64,000 nucleotides of DNA from Phascolarctos cinereus (GCF_002099425.1 NW_018343964.1:13998001-14062000); one strand, 5' to 3'. Positions 46,601 through 49,429 are shown, counted from the first letter of the stretch. Notes: generated by a model not told the origin, from the letters alone. Numbers and translations: made by a program.

Positions 46601-46942
46601 TGCAAGGCAAGGATTCCACCCACTGAGTAACACTGCCCTTGGGCAGCTCAGCTTATGAAACTCAAATAAGAATACTTCCCTCCTCCCCCAAGACTTCCCA
46701 GCAGCATCAGGGCTATGGGTCTGGACTGGTAACACCAGACATGGAGGAATTCTGCTTAACCGCCTGCCCCTCTAGGTGATACATCCCCACTGCTGAGAGG
46801 CCTGGAAACCATTCTGAAGTTACCTGAAAATGGAAGATCCCAGCATAGTTTTCCTGGAAGCTTTGGTTTTTAGGAACCACCCTGGCCAGGATTTCTTCAT
46901 TCAGGGTGAGGGAGGCGATGGCTGCCAGCAACCAGCAGTCAC
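8694..46942 (-). CDS. CAPN2: CAPN2 (calpain-2 catalytic subunit), exons 3-21
   Basis: Large subunit of m-calpain, a cytosolic Ca2+-dependent cysteine protease that pairs with CAPNS1 and makes limited cuts in cytoskeletal and signalling proteins. Nineteen exons give about 597 residues. PC1 carries the catalytic Cys ([12 protein letters not shown], exon 3), PC2 the His (KGHAYSVTG, exon 6) and Asn ([11 protein letters not shown], exon 7); the C2-like domain spans exons 8-12, with the acidic loop [11 protein letters not shown] in exon 10; the penta-EF-hand domain spans exons 14-21 and ends WLCFSVL. Exon sizes (119, 134, 169, 84, 86, 75, 161, 170, 12, 211, 37, 66, 58, 65, 69, 79, 117, 59 and 24 nt including the stop) follow the classical calpain plan, except exon 12, which is 1 nt short. 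Exons 1-2 (about 102 residues) and the promoter lie beyond 64000. CAPN2 is preferred over CAPN8 by its residues, its end and its TP53BP2 neighbour. Confidence 0.98.
9080..9395 (+). repeat. Old L1 3' end
   Basis: GAAAGACTCAAGGACTCTGATGAATGC and ACTGATGATGAAG match, with divergence, the L1 tail at 41530-41640. It ends in a G-poor AATAAATGC stretch. Confidence 0.65.
9460..9640. repeat. L2 3' terminal fragments, two orientations
   Basis: 9460-9515 reads as reversed L2 terminus (TAAGTGCCTACAGTGTGCCAGG). 9580-9640 is a forward terminus (CACTTAATAAATACTTGTTG). The stretch 9641-10140 shows only a weak L2-like piece near 10015-10060. Confidence 0.7.
10145..10262. repeat. TG/CA microsatellite
   Basis: Mixed ATGTATATATGTG units followed by an uninterrupted AC run at about 10222-10250. 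Confidence 0.95.
10263..11430. other. CAPN2 intron 20, no clear repeat
   Basis: About 1.2 kb next to exon 20 with no element that I recognise. The open frame at 10101-10568 crosses the microsatellite and looks non-coding. Confidence 0.6.
11431..11489 (-). CDS. CAPN2: CAPN2 exon 20, EF5
   Basis: 59 nt reading [19 protein letters not shown]. The fifth EF hand is the CAPNS1 dimer interface. Acceptor TTACAG, donor GTAAGT directly after the AGT codon. Confidence 0.97.
11772..11888 (-). CDS. CAPN2: CAPN2 exon 19, EF4
   Basis: 117 nt reading [20 protein letters not shown], then [18 protein letters not shown] plus one base of Lys. Acceptor CCTTAG, donor GTAAGT. Confidence 0.97.
11889..12430. other. 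CAPN2 intron 18, plain sequence
   Basis: No repeat or exon recognised. Frames on both strands here start and end without splice sites or family similarity. Confidence 0.6.
12435..12545 (-). repeat. MIR-like SINE fragment
   Basis: TTAGAGCTGTAAGGGACTTCAGAG followed by a CCCCTCCTTCT stretch, the end of a reversed MIR-type element. Confidence 0.55.
12590..12785 (+). repeat. MIR SINE
   Basis: Full order: GGACTAGGAGTCAGGAAGGC, ACTTACTAGCTGTGTCACC, CTCAGTTTCCTCATCTGTAAC, then GTAAAGTGCCTTAC and ATAAATGCTATTA. Confidence 0.92.
13238..13383 (-). repeat. SINE1_Md-type SINE with 13-bp target duplication
   Basis: Poly-T head, GGCAGTTGGGGTTAAGTGAC and CACCTAGCTGCCCC. Flanked by TCCTAATTGAAGT at 13225-13237 and 13384-13396. 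Confidence 0.94.
13465..13560 (+). repeat. SINE 3' fragment
   Basis: GGGCCTCAGTTTCTTTCTCTG, then TTGGCCTAGATAACC and GGTCCCTTCCAGCTC, the 3' half of a marsupial MIR-type SINE. Confidence 0.75.
13815..13893 (-). CDS. CAPN2: CAPN2 exon 18, EF3
   Basis: 79 nt reading [20 protein letters not shown] then KALEEA plus one base of Gly. [12 protein letters not shown] is a complete EF loop. The donor is GTAACA. Confidence 0.97.
13894..14250. other. CAPN2 intron 17, plain sequence next to exon 18
   Basis: I see no element or conserved reading frame here. Confidence 0.55.
14255..14555 (+). repeat. L2 LINE 3' end
   Basis: TCCTTCGTGATGCCTTCCCTG is the L2 ORF2 terminus. The 3' UTR follows with CTTGACAGCAGGACTC, CTCCCCAATGCCTTACACAG and a decayed AATGGCTTGTTGA end. 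Confidence 0.8.
14560..15479. other. CAPN2 intron 17, mostly plain sequence
   Basis: Near 14890-14985 there is a decayed SINE tail (GTGCTGACCTTCCCTGG, GAGGGAGTTTTATC). The rest shows no recognisable element. Confidence 0.5.
15480..15548 (-). CDS. CAPN2: CAPN2 exon 17, EF2
   Basis: 69 nt reading [20 protein letters not shown] then KYQ. With the D ending exon 16 the loop is [12 protein letters not shown], all calcium ligands kept. The donor is GTATGA. Confidence 0.97.
16090..17283 (+). repeat. CR1/L3 LINE, 3' half of reverse transcriptase ORF plus 3' UTR
   Basis: The forward strand follows the mammalian L3/CR1 consensus for about 1.2 kb: AGCATTTGACAAAATGTGTC (catalytic FDxV block), GGAGATCTGTCCTTGGTCC, AAACCTGCAGATG, AAAAAGATTTTGACAGGC, GGTTAGACCACAACTGGGG, then GAAGGGCTGTCATATGGAAG and the terminal GTATCTCTCCACCCTGAG. 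The frame has many interruptions, so it is a dead 5'-truncated copy. Such elements are shared with placental mammals, so it predates the marsupial lineage. Confidence 0.93.
17290..17777. other. CAPN2 intron 15, plain sequence beside exon 16
   Basis: GC-richer stretch with a pyrimidine tract near 17560. No repeat or extra exon recognised. Confidence 0.5.
17778..17842 (-). CDS. CAPN2: CAPN2 exon 16
   Basis: 65 nt, acceptor CTTCTAG, reading (R)[17 protein letters not shown] then DMLD. It precedes and begins the second EF loop. The donor GTATCC is poor but correctly placed. Confidence 0.97.
17885..17970 (+). repeat. L2 3' fragment
   Basis: GTGAACTCCTGGAGGGCAAG and GTATGGTGCCTAGCAAAGGC are the L2 3' UTR signature. 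Confidence 0.7.
18180..18300 (+). repeat. SINE fragment
   Basis: TGTTAGTTGTGTGACCTGC, TTTCCTCATCTGTAAAGTG, then AGCTGGACTTGATAATCTC: the forward 3' half of a MIR-type SINE. Confidence 0.8.
18301..19070. other. CAPN2 intron 15, no clear repeat
   Basis: Contains a short GT run (18620-18640). Otherwise I see no element. Confidence 0.5.
19079..19225. repeat. Compound TG microsatellite
   Basis: A pure GT run of about 50 bp, a TACATG-rich middle and a second GT run. The middle holds an exact 18-bp repeat at 19135-19152 and 19173-19190. Confidence 0.97.
19300..19552 (+). repeat. Ther1/WSINE-type CORE-SINE, near full length
   Basis: GGCAGCCAATTGGTGCAGTAG head, ACTTACTAGCTATATGACTC, GGCAAACCACTCCAGTATC, GTCACAAAGAG and an AACAACAACAA tail. 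Confidence 0.93.
19605..19730 (+). repeat. L2 3' terminus
   Basis: GCAAGCTCCTTAAGGGCAGG, CAGTGCCTGGTACATAGTAAG and AATAAATGCTTGTTGACTGA are an intact L2 3' end. Confidence 0.93.
19998..20027. repeat. CT microsatellite
   Basis: Short CT repeat with one GT break. Confidence 0.9.
20334..20391 (-). CDS. CAPN2: CAPN2 exon 15, EF1
   Basis: 58 nt reading [19 protein letters not shown] plus one base of Arg. DAEISAFEL is the unusual first EF loop that uses a backbone ligand. The donor is GTAAGT. Confidence 0.97.
20392..20980. other. CAPN2 intron 14, plain sequence
   Basis: Pyrimidine-rich from about 20740 to 20970, possibly a decayed LINE ORF. I cannot assign it. Confidence 0.45.
20985..21598 (+). 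repeat. L1 3' ends, two adjacent tails
   Basis: 20985-21137 carries GACTTCACATGTATAATGG, CTTCTCAACGGGTGGGG and GGGACTCAAAATTTC, a marsupial L1 3' UTR. 21140-21598 is a second tail ending CAATAAAAGTTTTTT and includes a CCTTCC tract (21420-21492). Confidence 0.75.
21640..21740 (-). repeat. MIR-like fragment
   Basis: TTTTCACACAGCCCTATAATATT followed by CCCAATTTTACTGGG. Confidence 0.5.
21975..22219 (-). repeat. Ther1/WSINE-type CORE-SINE
   Basis: TTGTTGTCTTTTAGTCATTC, TGGTTTGCCATTTCCTTCTC, GGTCACACAGCTAGTAAGTG and TCTATCCACTGTGC, full length and reversed. Confidence 0.93.
22285..22425 (+). repeat. L2 3' terminus
   Basis: ATTAATTCCTTAAGAGCAG, CTAGCACAGCAGCTGG and ATAATGAATGCCTG are L2 3' UTR landmarks. 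Confidence 0.85.
22520..22765 (+). repeat. MIR/CORE-SINE
   Basis: GAGGCGGTTAGGTGGTGC head, ACTTACTAGCTTTGTGACCC, CCTCATCTGTAAAAAATGG, TGTAAAGTACAAACC and ATAAATGCTAGTTATT. Confidence 0.93.
22880..22992 (+). repeat. L2 3' fragment next to CAPN2 exon 14
   Basis: GTGTACGTTCTTTGAGGATTG, TGCTCCTGGTGCCTAATATTG and ACATAGTGGGCACTC. It ends about 20 bp from the exon 14 donor. Confidence 0.8.
23011..23076 (-). CDS. CAPN2: CAPN2 exon 14, EF-hand domain start
   Basis: 66 nt reading [20 protein letters not shown] then GE. The acceptor (CCATTGCCTTAAG) is weak and the donor GTGAGT strong. First helix of the penta-EF-hand domain. An L2 fragment abuts it on the downstream side. Confidence 0.96.
23077..23740. 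other. CAPN2 intron 13, plain sequence
   Basis: No element recognised between exon 14 and the SINE at 23745. Confidence 0.5.
23745..23920 (+). repeat. MIR-type SINE
   Basis: GTGGGCTAGATTTGGAGTC, GGTTCAAATCCTGCCTCTG, CTCAGTTTTCTCATCTATAAA and GGTTGGATTCAGTGGCC. Confidence 0.9.
24390..24540 (-). repeat. MIR-like fragment
   Basis: CTAGATGAGGAAATTAAGGTC followed by AGCAATTTGCCCAAG. It lies just upstream of the exon 13 donor side. Confidence 0.65.
24623..24659 (-). CDS. CAPN2: CAPN2 exon 13
   Basis: 37 nt reading [12 protein letters not shown] after one base completing a split codon; this is the linker before the EF-hand domain. A second AG lies two bases inside the exon (CCAGAG), so 24657 is an alternative start. 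The donor is GTATTT. Confidence 0.93.
24660..25340. other. CAPN2 intron 12, plain sequence
   Basis: Short homopolymers near 24905 and 25250; no element recognised. Confidence 0.5.
25355..25540 (-). repeat. MIR-family SINE
   Basis: AATTATAGACTGAGAGGTGGAAG, TTCTATAGATAAGGACTC and TGAAACCAGATCCTCTTGAC. Confidence 0.75.
25597..25672. repeat. AT microsatellite
   Basis: About 60 bp of alternating AT, then an ACACATATAT variant. Able to form a cruciform. Confidence 0.97.
25880..26060 (-). repeat. L2 ORF/3' UTR fragment
   Basis: GTGCTTGAATTAAGCTTTG, GAGTGCATTCCAGGCATGG and CAGCAAGGCCACTCTGGCTG match the same L2 stretch as 420-540. Confidence 0.8.
26155..26345 (+). repeat. Old L1 3' tail
   Basis: TGGACTATGCATATTTATT, GTGGGTGGGAGAGAAAATAG and a TTAAAAAAAATTTAATTTAA tail; the same family as 48590-48720. 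Confidence 0.65.
26390..26470 (+). repeat. L2 3' terminus
   Basis: CACAGAGCCAACACTCAATAAAG followed by TTACTGACTGATTGAAC. Confidence 0.75.
26885..27095 (-). CDS. CAPN2: CAPN2 exon 12, with apparent 1-nt deletion near its 3' end
   Basis: Reads [60 protein letters not shown], then RVFSETK, the end of the C2-like domain. The acceptor is ATCAG and the GTATGT donor starts at 26884. The exon is 211 nt where the family needs 212. The lost base maps to the T run at 26895-26898 on the plus strand. Restoring one base would give SETKTDSQ, close to human SEKKADYQ; as written the frame is KLTP and clashes with exon 13. Confidence 0.93.
27180..27540 (+). repeat. L2 LINE 3' end with internal tandem duplication
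   Basis: TCAGCTCAGATCCCACCTTC to the terminal AATAAATGCTCGTTGACGGAC is the L2 carboxyl end and 3' UTR. A 64-bp stretch is present twice in tandem inside it. Confidence 0.93.
27372..27499 (+). repeat. Exact 64-bp tandem duplication
   Basis: 27372-27435 and 27436-27499 are identical by eye, starting TGAGGGCAGGGACC and ending GTTTAGCACTG. Confidence 0.97.
27547..27773 (-). repeat. Ther1/WSINE-type CORE-SINE
   Basis: GGTGTTTCAGTCATGTCC, GTGGTTCGCCATTTCCTTC and GGTCACATAGCTAGCAAG. It directly follows the L2 terminus. Confidence 0.93.
27905..28070 (+). repeat. MIR-type SINE
   Basis: GGACTAGGTTCAAATCTTAAC, CAGTTTCACCATCTGTCAAATG and CAGACTAGATGACATTTAAGG. Confidence 0.85.
28076..29150. other. CAPN2 intron 11, plain sequence
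   Basis: About 1.1 kb without a recognisable element; the short frames here have no splice support. Confidence 0.5.
29185..29284 (-). repeat. L2 3' terminus
   Basis: TATCAAGCACCTACTATGTAC, CTAGGCACTGGAGGTAC and CAGTCCCTGCCC, the reversed L2 end. Confidence 0.85.
29285..29566. mobile_element. Non-autonomous DNA transposon (MITE), hAT-like
   Basis: Begins AAGGGTTCTTAACCTC and ends GGTCAAGGACCTCCTG. The ends are imperfect inverted repeats over about 16 bp and the centre is AT-rich and self-complementary. The family is recalled from mammals but I cannot name it. Confidence 0.6.
30009..30020 (-). CDS. CAPN2: CAPN2 exon 11, 12-nt microexon (VPEE)
   Basis: GTTCCTGAGGAG encodes VPEE. A CTACAG acceptor precedes it (AG at 30021-30022) and a GTACGT donor follows (30008-30003). 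It sits in phase between exons 10 and 12, exactly where calpain-1 and -2 genes have this tiny exon. Confidence 0.95.
30115..30370 (-). repeat. MIR/CORE-SINE
   Basis: GGCTGACATTTACTCAATG, ATTGAGGAAACTGCAG, CGCACAACTAGTGAGTG and GGCTCTATCCACTGTATC. It starts about 95 bp upstream of microexon 11. Confidence 0.88.
30440..30650 (-). repeat. MIR-like SINE
   Basis: Weak reversed MIR with GTCTTGTATAAGGTCAAAG, then AAGTCCCTTAATTCCTAG. Confidence 0.6.
31080..31290 (+). repeat. MIR SINE, diverged
   Basis: GGTGACCCTAGGCAGATAA, CCTCTTATGTAAAATGGG and ACCTCACAGGGTTAATTTGAG. Confidence 0.7.
31291..32087. other. CAPN2 intron 10, plain sequence beside exon 10
   Basis: No element or extra exon recognised. 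Confidence 0.5.
32088..32257 (-). CDS. CAPN2: CAPN2 exon 10, acidic loop of C2-like domain
   Basis: 170 nt reading [40 protein letters not shown], then [16 protein letters not shown]. The run of acidic residues is the Ca2+/phospholipid-responsive loop. Same length as in human, with a different acidic tail (SDGSEPG). Confidence 0.98.
32470..32615 (+). repeat. L2 3' terminus
   Basis: TTAGAATGTGAGCACCTATT, CCAACACTTAGTACCATGG and TAAGTACTTAAAAAATGC. Confidence 0.85.
32620..33240. other. CAPN2 intron 9, plain sequence
   Basis: No repeat recognised. Confidence 0.5.
33245..33395 (+). repeat. MIR-type SINE
   Basis: GATCTGGGTTCAAATCCTACC, CAGTTTCCTTATCTGTAAAATG and GGTCCCTTCCAACTC. Confidence 0.9.
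33803..33943 (-). repeat. SINE1_Md-type SINE
   Basis: Poly-T, GCAATTGGGGTTAAGTGAC, GGTCACACAGCTAGTAAATG and CACCACCTAGCTGTCCC. Confidence 0.94.
33945..34055 (+). repeat. SINE tail fragment
   Basis: GCAACTTTTTAAGACTACAAG, GAAGGTGCTGATTTGCATTGG and GAGGGAGTTTCTTATCCAGG. The same tail recurs near 60330 and 63250. Confidence 0.6.
34066..34272. mobile_element. Foldback hAT-type MITE
   Basis: About 205 bp, almost one long inverted repeat: CAGGAGTGGGGACC at the left against CCCCACTCCTG at the right, with the centre (CACAGAACAGATCC against GGATTTGTTCTG) also self-complementary. Flanking 8-mers ATCTCTAT and ATCCCTAT match in 7 of 8. Related to 39624-39813. Confidence 0.85.
34283..34445 (-). repeat. 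L2 3' UTR fragment
   Basis: GCACCAAGGATATGAAAACC, CAGCCCCTGCCATTAGG and GAGCTTACATTCTATGGG, the reversed L2 terminus. Confidence 0.8.
34802..35042 (+). repeat. Ther1/WSINE-type CORE-SINE
   Basis: CAGAAAGACCTGAGTTCAAATC, CTAGCTGTGTGACTCTGGG, GGCAAACCACTCCAGTATC and CATGACTGAAACAACTGAAC. Confidence 0.94.
35200..35290 (+). repeat. L2 3' terminus
   Basis: AGAGTGCCTAGTACATAATATG followed by CTCTATAAATACCTTTGG. Confidence 0.75.
35346..35996 (+). mobile_element. 5'-truncated L1 insertion with 19-bp target duplication
   Basis: About 650 bp of L1 3' end with an A-rich tail. The flanks at 35327-35345 and 35997-36015 match in 18 of 19 bases, which fixes both borders. The forward frame 35407-35625 ([14 protein letters not shown]) aligns without gaps to the one in the copy at 54456-55179. 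Confidence 0.94.
36072..36215 (-). repeat. SINE1_Md-type SINE with 13-bp target duplication
   Basis: GACAATGGGGTTAAGTGAG, then GTGCCACCCTAGCTGCCCC. TCTCCTGAGATTT occurs at 36059-36071 and 36216-36228. Confidence 0.95.
36260..36405 (-). repeat. MIR-like SINE fragment
   Basis: TCAAGATTTACAAAATGC, CTCTGTGAAGTAGGTAG and CGGATAAGGAAACTTG. It ends about 165 bp from exon 9. Confidence 0.75.
36571..36731 (-). CDS. CAPN2: CAPN2 exon 9
   Basis: 161 nt reading [40 protein letters not shown], then [13 protein letters not shown] plus one base of Asn. It enters the C2-like (CBSW) domain. The donor is GTAAGA. Confidence 0.98.
36830..37070 (-). repeat. MIR/CORE-SINE
   Basis: CAACGTGCTTTACATACATCC, TATAGATGAGGAAACTGAG, ACCACATAGCGAATAAGTG and CTATCCACCACACCATGC. 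Confidence 0.9.
37485..37559 (-). CDS. CAPN2: CAPN2 exon 8
   Basis: 75 nt reading [20 protein letters not shown] then DGEF plus TG of a split Trp codon, the end of the protease core. Acceptor TTTCAG, donor GTGAGC. Confidence 0.97.
37560..39064. other. CAPN2 intron 7, 1.5 kb without repeats
   Basis: No recognisable element from exon 8 to the SINE at 39065. It contains the longest open frames of the window on both strands (plus 38626-39201, 191 codons; minus 38475-39092, 205 codons). Neither resembles a known family and the plus frame runs into the SINE. Confidence 0.6.
39065..39310 (-). repeat. MIR/CORE-SINE
   Basis: TAACATTTATATAGTGCTTAC, CCATTTTACAGTTGAG, AAGGTCACAGGGCTGG and ATTTGAACTCTGGTCTTCC. 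Confidence 0.92.
39365..39623 (-). repeat. MIR/CORE-SINE
   Basis: CTAACATTTATATAACACC, CTCATTTGATCCTCACATC, AAGAAACTGAGGCAAACAG and ACACCACCTAGCT. The hAT MITE sits at its head end. Confidence 0.93.
39624..39813. mobile_element. Foldback hAT-type MITE with 8-bp target duplication
   Basis: GGAACCTGGGGCCTTAAGG and GGCCACATGTGG on the left pair with CCACATGTGGTCCCC on the right. Flanks 39616-39623 (CCTAGCTC) and 39814-39821 (ACTAGCTC) match in 7 of 8, the hAT target size. It is inserted in the head of a CORE-SINE, so it is younger than that SINE. Confidence 0.88.
40004..40089 (-). CDS. CAPN2: CAPN2 exon 7, catalytic asparagine
   Basis: 86 nt reading [19 protein letters not shown] then VEWTGKWSD plus AA of a split Asn codon. 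The N of RNPWG completes the catalytic triad. Donor GTGAGT from 40003. Confidence 0.97.
40330..40545 (-). repeat. MIR/CORE-SINE
   Basis: GGATTTCCAAAGCACTTTCC, CCAGATGAAGAAACTGAG, GGTCACACAGCTAAGAAATG and CTTGAACTTGAGATCTTC. Confidence 0.92.
40640..40896 (-). repeat. Ther1/WSINE-type CORE-SINE
   Basis: TTACTGTTCAATCATTTCGC, CACTGGAGTGGTTTGCCC, ACAGATGAGGAAACTGAGGC and ACCATCTAGCTGCCCC. Confidence 0.94.
41110..41760 (+). repeat. L1 3' end with internal TG/TA microsatellite
   Basis: GATCCAGCAATGCCACTACTGG, then a GTGTGTATGG-type run (41200-41285), GAACTGGAAACAAAATAGGAG, GAAAGACTTCAGAACTCTG and an AATAAAGATGCAAAAAAA tail. More diverged than the copies at 35.3 and 54.5 kb. Confidence 0.85.
42010..42190 (+). 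repeat. MIR SINE
   Basis: GCATTGAACTAGAGGTCAG, CTCAGTTTCCTCATCTGC, AGGTAATAATAGTCTACC and AGGGCTGTTGAGGGG. Confidence 0.88.
42191..42570. other. CAPN2 intron 6, plain sequence beside exon 6
   Basis: No repeat recognised. Confidence 0.5.
42573..42656 (-). CDS. CAPN2: CAPN2 exon 6, catalytic histidine
   Basis: 84 nt, in phase at both ends, reading [18 protein letters not shown] then [10 protein letters not shown]. The H of KGHAYS is the catalytic base. Acceptor CCAG at 42657-42660, donor GTAACT from 42572. Confidence 0.98.
42657..43195. other. CAPN2 intron 5, plain sequence
   Basis: No repeat recognised. Confidence 0.5.
43200..43325. repeat. AT-rich low-complexity stretch
   Basis: TTAAATATTAATTTTTTAAAT-type sequence over about 125 bp, partly self-complementary. 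Confidence 0.85.
43330..44340. other. CAPN2 intron 5, plain sequence
   Basis: About 1 kb without a recognisable element; the 123-codon plus frame at 43565-43936 shows no family features. Confidence 0.5.
44343..44511 (-). CDS. CAPN2: CAPN2 exon 5
   Basis: 169 nt reading [36 protein letters not shown] and GSLLGCSID after the split Lys codon. It crosses from PC1 into PC2. A CORE-SINE begins only about 25 nt upstream in the intron, next to the splice acceptor. Confidence 0.98.
44535..44760 (-). repeat. MIR/CORE-SINE close to CAPN2 exon 5
   Basis: CATTCACATAGTGTTTTAAG, TTTTGCAGATGAGGAAACC, GGATTTGAACTTGGGGC and TGCTCCACCTATG. A GCACTTTAGAT unit is doubled near 44569-44588. Confidence 0.9.
45105..45300 (+). 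repeat. MIR-type SINE
   Basis: GATTTGGAGTTGGAGGAC, CTTCCTCATCTGTAAAATGAGG and GGGCTAGCTGGTCTCTAGC. A further SINE tail precedes it (45050-45090). Confidence 0.88.
45523..45656 (-). CDS. CAPN2: CAPN2 exon 4
   Basis: 134 nt reading [20 protein letters not shown] and on to SALLEKAYA plus AA of a split Lys codon. AG at 45657-45658; GTGAGT donor from 45522 downward. Part of protease domain PC1. Confidence 0.98.
45657..46075. other. CAPN2 intron 3, plain sequence
   Basis: No repeat recognised. Confidence 0.5.
46080..46175 (-). repeat. L1 3' tail fragment
   Basis: ATTTTATTTTATTCCCCTG followed by TTACACGTAAAGATATCTC, the reversed L1 terminus. 46176-46820 shows only a weak SINE-like piece near 46560-46640. 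Confidence 0.65.
46824..46942 (-). CDS. CAPN2: CAPN2 exon 3, catalytic cysteine
   Basis: 119 nt, acceptor AG at 46943-46944, donor GT at 46822-46823. It completes a split Gly codon, then reads [18 protein letters not shown] and [11 protein letters not shown]. The C of DCWLL is the active-site nucleophile (Cys105 in human). One change from human was noted, VVPKN for VVPLN. Confidence 0.98.
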
Positions 46943-47264
46943 CTGTGAACAAAGCCCAAGGAATTCTTGTCAGTATGATTATTCAGAACTGTCAAATACC
47001 TACGGATCTCACACAGCATGCTAGATACACCACAGAACTGCTTGTGACATTGTCTCAGCTTTAAGGAGCTGATGTTTTAAGCCGGCAAGACAGAGAAATA
47101 TTTTAATACATTTTTTAAAAAATTTCAAGTGTATTTGTTTTGGATAGTTTTAGGGATAACTGAGGGGAAAAAAACATTCTGTAGTATTGGGGAAGGAAGG
47201 AATTTATTGACCCCCTTTCAGGCCAGGCTTCTGAGGAGACAGAATCTGAGGTGAATTTTCATTA

Positions 47265-47440
47265 AGGCAAAGATTCAGATCTGTAGTCAGAGAATCTGAA
47301 TTAGATCCCAGCTTTGCCCCTTAGTAGCTATGTGATCCTGGGCAAATCATTTAACCCCATGAGCCTCAGTTTACCTCATCTCTAAAATGAATGGGGCTGG
47401 GCCAAATGATCTCTAAGGTCATTCTCAGCTCTAGATGGTA
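47265..47440 (+). repeat. MIR-type SINE
   Basis: GTCAGAGAATCTGAATTAG, AGTAGCTATGTGATCCTGGG, GCCTCAGTTTACCTCATC and GGTCATTCTCAGCTC. Confidence 0.9.
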
Positions 47441-47449
47441 AGTGCCTAT

Positions 47450-47545
47450 GAAAACTGACTTCAGATTGACCCCCGGCTCTGCTCTTTAATATTTGTGTGG
47501 TCTTGGGCAAGTCATTCCTTTCTCTGGGTCTCAGTTTTGTCACCT
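47450..47545 (+). repeat. SINE fragment
   Basis: GTGTGGTCTTGGGCAAGTC followed by CTGGGTCTCAGTTTTGTC. Confidence 0.75.
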
Positions 47546-47570
47546 GGATAGGGTGATAGACAAAGCGCTG

Positions 47571-47758
47571 GGGGCCATCTCCAGTTGTCCTGATCTATAT
47601 CTGGCCTCTAGACCCAGATGGCTCCAGAGGAGAAAGTGAGGCTGGTGACCTTAAACAGCCCTCCCTCACCTAAATCCAGTTCACTTGCAAGTCACGGCAT
47701 CATCGTCCTGATGTCATGGTCCTCTTGGAGAACAAAGGAGAGACAACAACAACAACAG
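47571..47758 (+). repeat. Unnamed interspersed repeat, copy 1
   Basis: GGGGCCATCTCCAGTTGTCC, GATGGCTCCAGAGGAGAAAG, GTCATGGTCCTCTTGGAG and an ACAACAACAACA tail. The same sequence occurs reversed at 53150-53322. Confidence 0.85.
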
Positions 47759-47764
47759 AGCGTC

Positions 47765-47930
47765 ACACTTGGAGTTAGGAAGACCTTTGTTAAAATTGTG
47801 CCTCAGACACTTACTATGTTCGACCCTAGGCAAGTCACTCTGAGCCTCAGTTTCCTCATCTGTAAAATGAGGAGGTTGCACTTGATGGCCTTGAAGATCT
47901 CTCCAGCTATGACTCTGTGAGCCTATGAGA
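47765..47930 (+). repeat. MIR-type SINE
   Basis: CACTTGGAGTTAGGAAGACC, CCTCAGTTTCCTCATCTG and GCACTTGATGGCCTTGAAG. Confidence 0.9.
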
Positions 47931-48270
47931 TTTCCCACGCTCTTGAGAAGACAATGACCACCAGCAAAGTGATGCCATTATGTAAAGCAATGTTGATTAT
48001 GAATGGACCTTCTCCCATCCCCAGGGGCAGGAAGCAGACCTGATTAGGGCTAGAGAGTGTAGCCCTCCAGGAGTTTCTGTAGTAACAGAGAGGATATCTC
48101 TTGCATCCACATGTAAGCAAGCAGCACAGTGCAGCTTGCAGATGTGTGCTTCCTAGTTGTGGTGTCAGCGCCATTTTGAGATGAAGTCAGAAAGAAAGAC
48201 AACAGAAGGGACAACTAGTTGTTCTAGTTCAACTACTACAAGTAGTTGTAACGAGCTGTGTTCTCTCTGC
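47931..48270. other. CAPN2 intron 2, plain sequence
   Basis: No repeat recognised. Confidence 0.5.
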
Positions 48271-48288
48271 CTGTAAGGCTGCTTTCTC

Positions 48289-48447
48289 CTTTTTTTTTTC
48301 TTTTTAGGCAACTGGGGTTAAATTTAAATGACTTGCCCAGGGTCACACAGCTAGTAAGTATCAAGTATTTGGTCTGAGGCGGGAGTAGAACTCAGGTCCT
48401 CCTGACTTCAAGGCCAGTGCTCTATCCACTGCACCACCTAGCTGCCC
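48289..48447 (-). repeat. SINE1_Md-type SINE with 18-bp perfect target duplication
   Basis: T-rich head, GGCAACTGGGGTTAAATTT, GGTCACACAGCTAGTAAG and CACCACCTAGCTGCCC. Identical flanks at 48271-48288 and 48448-48465 (CTGTAAGGCTGCTTTCTC) suggest a fairly recent insertion. Confidence 0.96.
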
Positions 48448-48589
48448 CTGTAAGGCTGCTTTCTCAAGTCACTTTTAAAACAGCCTGGAAAAATGTGGGA
48501 GTCAGTGACTGCACAAATGCCAGCTTGGGGGGGAGGCTCTTTATGTACATAAATTTAGTTTGGAGTTGGGGGGAGAATCATGAAGTGGT

Positions 48590-48720
48590 CTGAAAAGTCA
48601 CTCAGATATATTTTGTTTGACTCTGCATATTTTTTGCATGAGTTTTTTTTTTAATAGTGAGTGGGGAGATGGAAAAGAGAAAAAATAAATATTCATTAAT
48701 TTAAAATTTAATTTAAAAAA
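48590..48720 (+). repeat. Old L1 3' tail
   Basis: GTTTGACTCTGCATATTTTTTG, GTGAGTGGGGAGATGG and a TTAAAATTTAATTTAAAAAA end, matching 26155-26345. Confidence 0.65.
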
Positions 48721-48889
48721 GCTGTATCTGGAGCAGATTAGCATGAAGTAGAAAAAGGCCCCCAGAGCTCTACTTTATACCCCAAATTTCAGTGTAAATA
48801 ATGACCTGTCATTGGGTGGGGACCCTAGGAGCTACTATGCTGAGACAGGGTCCATCTCTGCTTAATCTTCTCCAGGGTTCACAGGGTCA

Positions 48890-49065
48890 AAACCTGAGAA
48901 CAAACAGGGACCTCAGGGACCATCATTTCCAACTCTCTCATTTTGCAGATGAGGAAACTGAGGCCGAGGAAGGCTAAATGACTTGCCCTAGATCACACGG
49001 GGAATAACCCAAGTCCTCCAACTCCAGAGTCGACCCTCTTTCCATTGCACCTCTGGTTTCTGTCA
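48890..49065 (-). repeat. MIR-family SINE
   Basis: CTCATTTTGCAGATGAGG, GACTTGCCCTAGATCACAC and CTCTTTCCATTGCACC. Confidence 0.88.
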
Positions 49066-49114
49066 AGTTACCACGGAGAAAAAGAAACCTTAAACTGAGG
49101 AAAGATTGATTCAC

Positions 49115-49225
49115 TACAAATCACCACGCAACTACTAGATACAGAGCTCTGTGCTAGGCACTAGGGATACAACGATAAAAACAGCAGCCCCTGATCTCAA
49201 GTAGCTCACCTTCTATTGGGAAAAG
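49115..49225 (-). repeat. L2 3' terminus
   Basis: AACTACTAGATACAGAGC, CTGTGCTAGGCACTAGGG and GTAGCTCACCTTCTATTGG. Confidence 0.8.
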
Positions 49226-49429
49226 AGATAGAAATCTTTCGGGGGGAAGGGACCAAGAAGGGATACACAGAAGAGGAGGCAACTGAGGTGAATCTTTTTG
49301 TGGGCAGAGATGGCTCCAGGTATTATTGGGATTAATTAGGAGAATTCCAAATCAATGTAAGAAGTCCTTTCAATCAACTTAAAGGGATTACAGGGCATGG
49401 ATCTTTTCCAAAAGGGGATGCTTTTTTTA

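Noticed and set aside
8694-46942. CAPN8 or CAPN1 as the identity of the calpain
   Set aside because: The WLCFSVL end, the residues in exons 3-6 and the TP53BP2 neighbour fit CAPN2.
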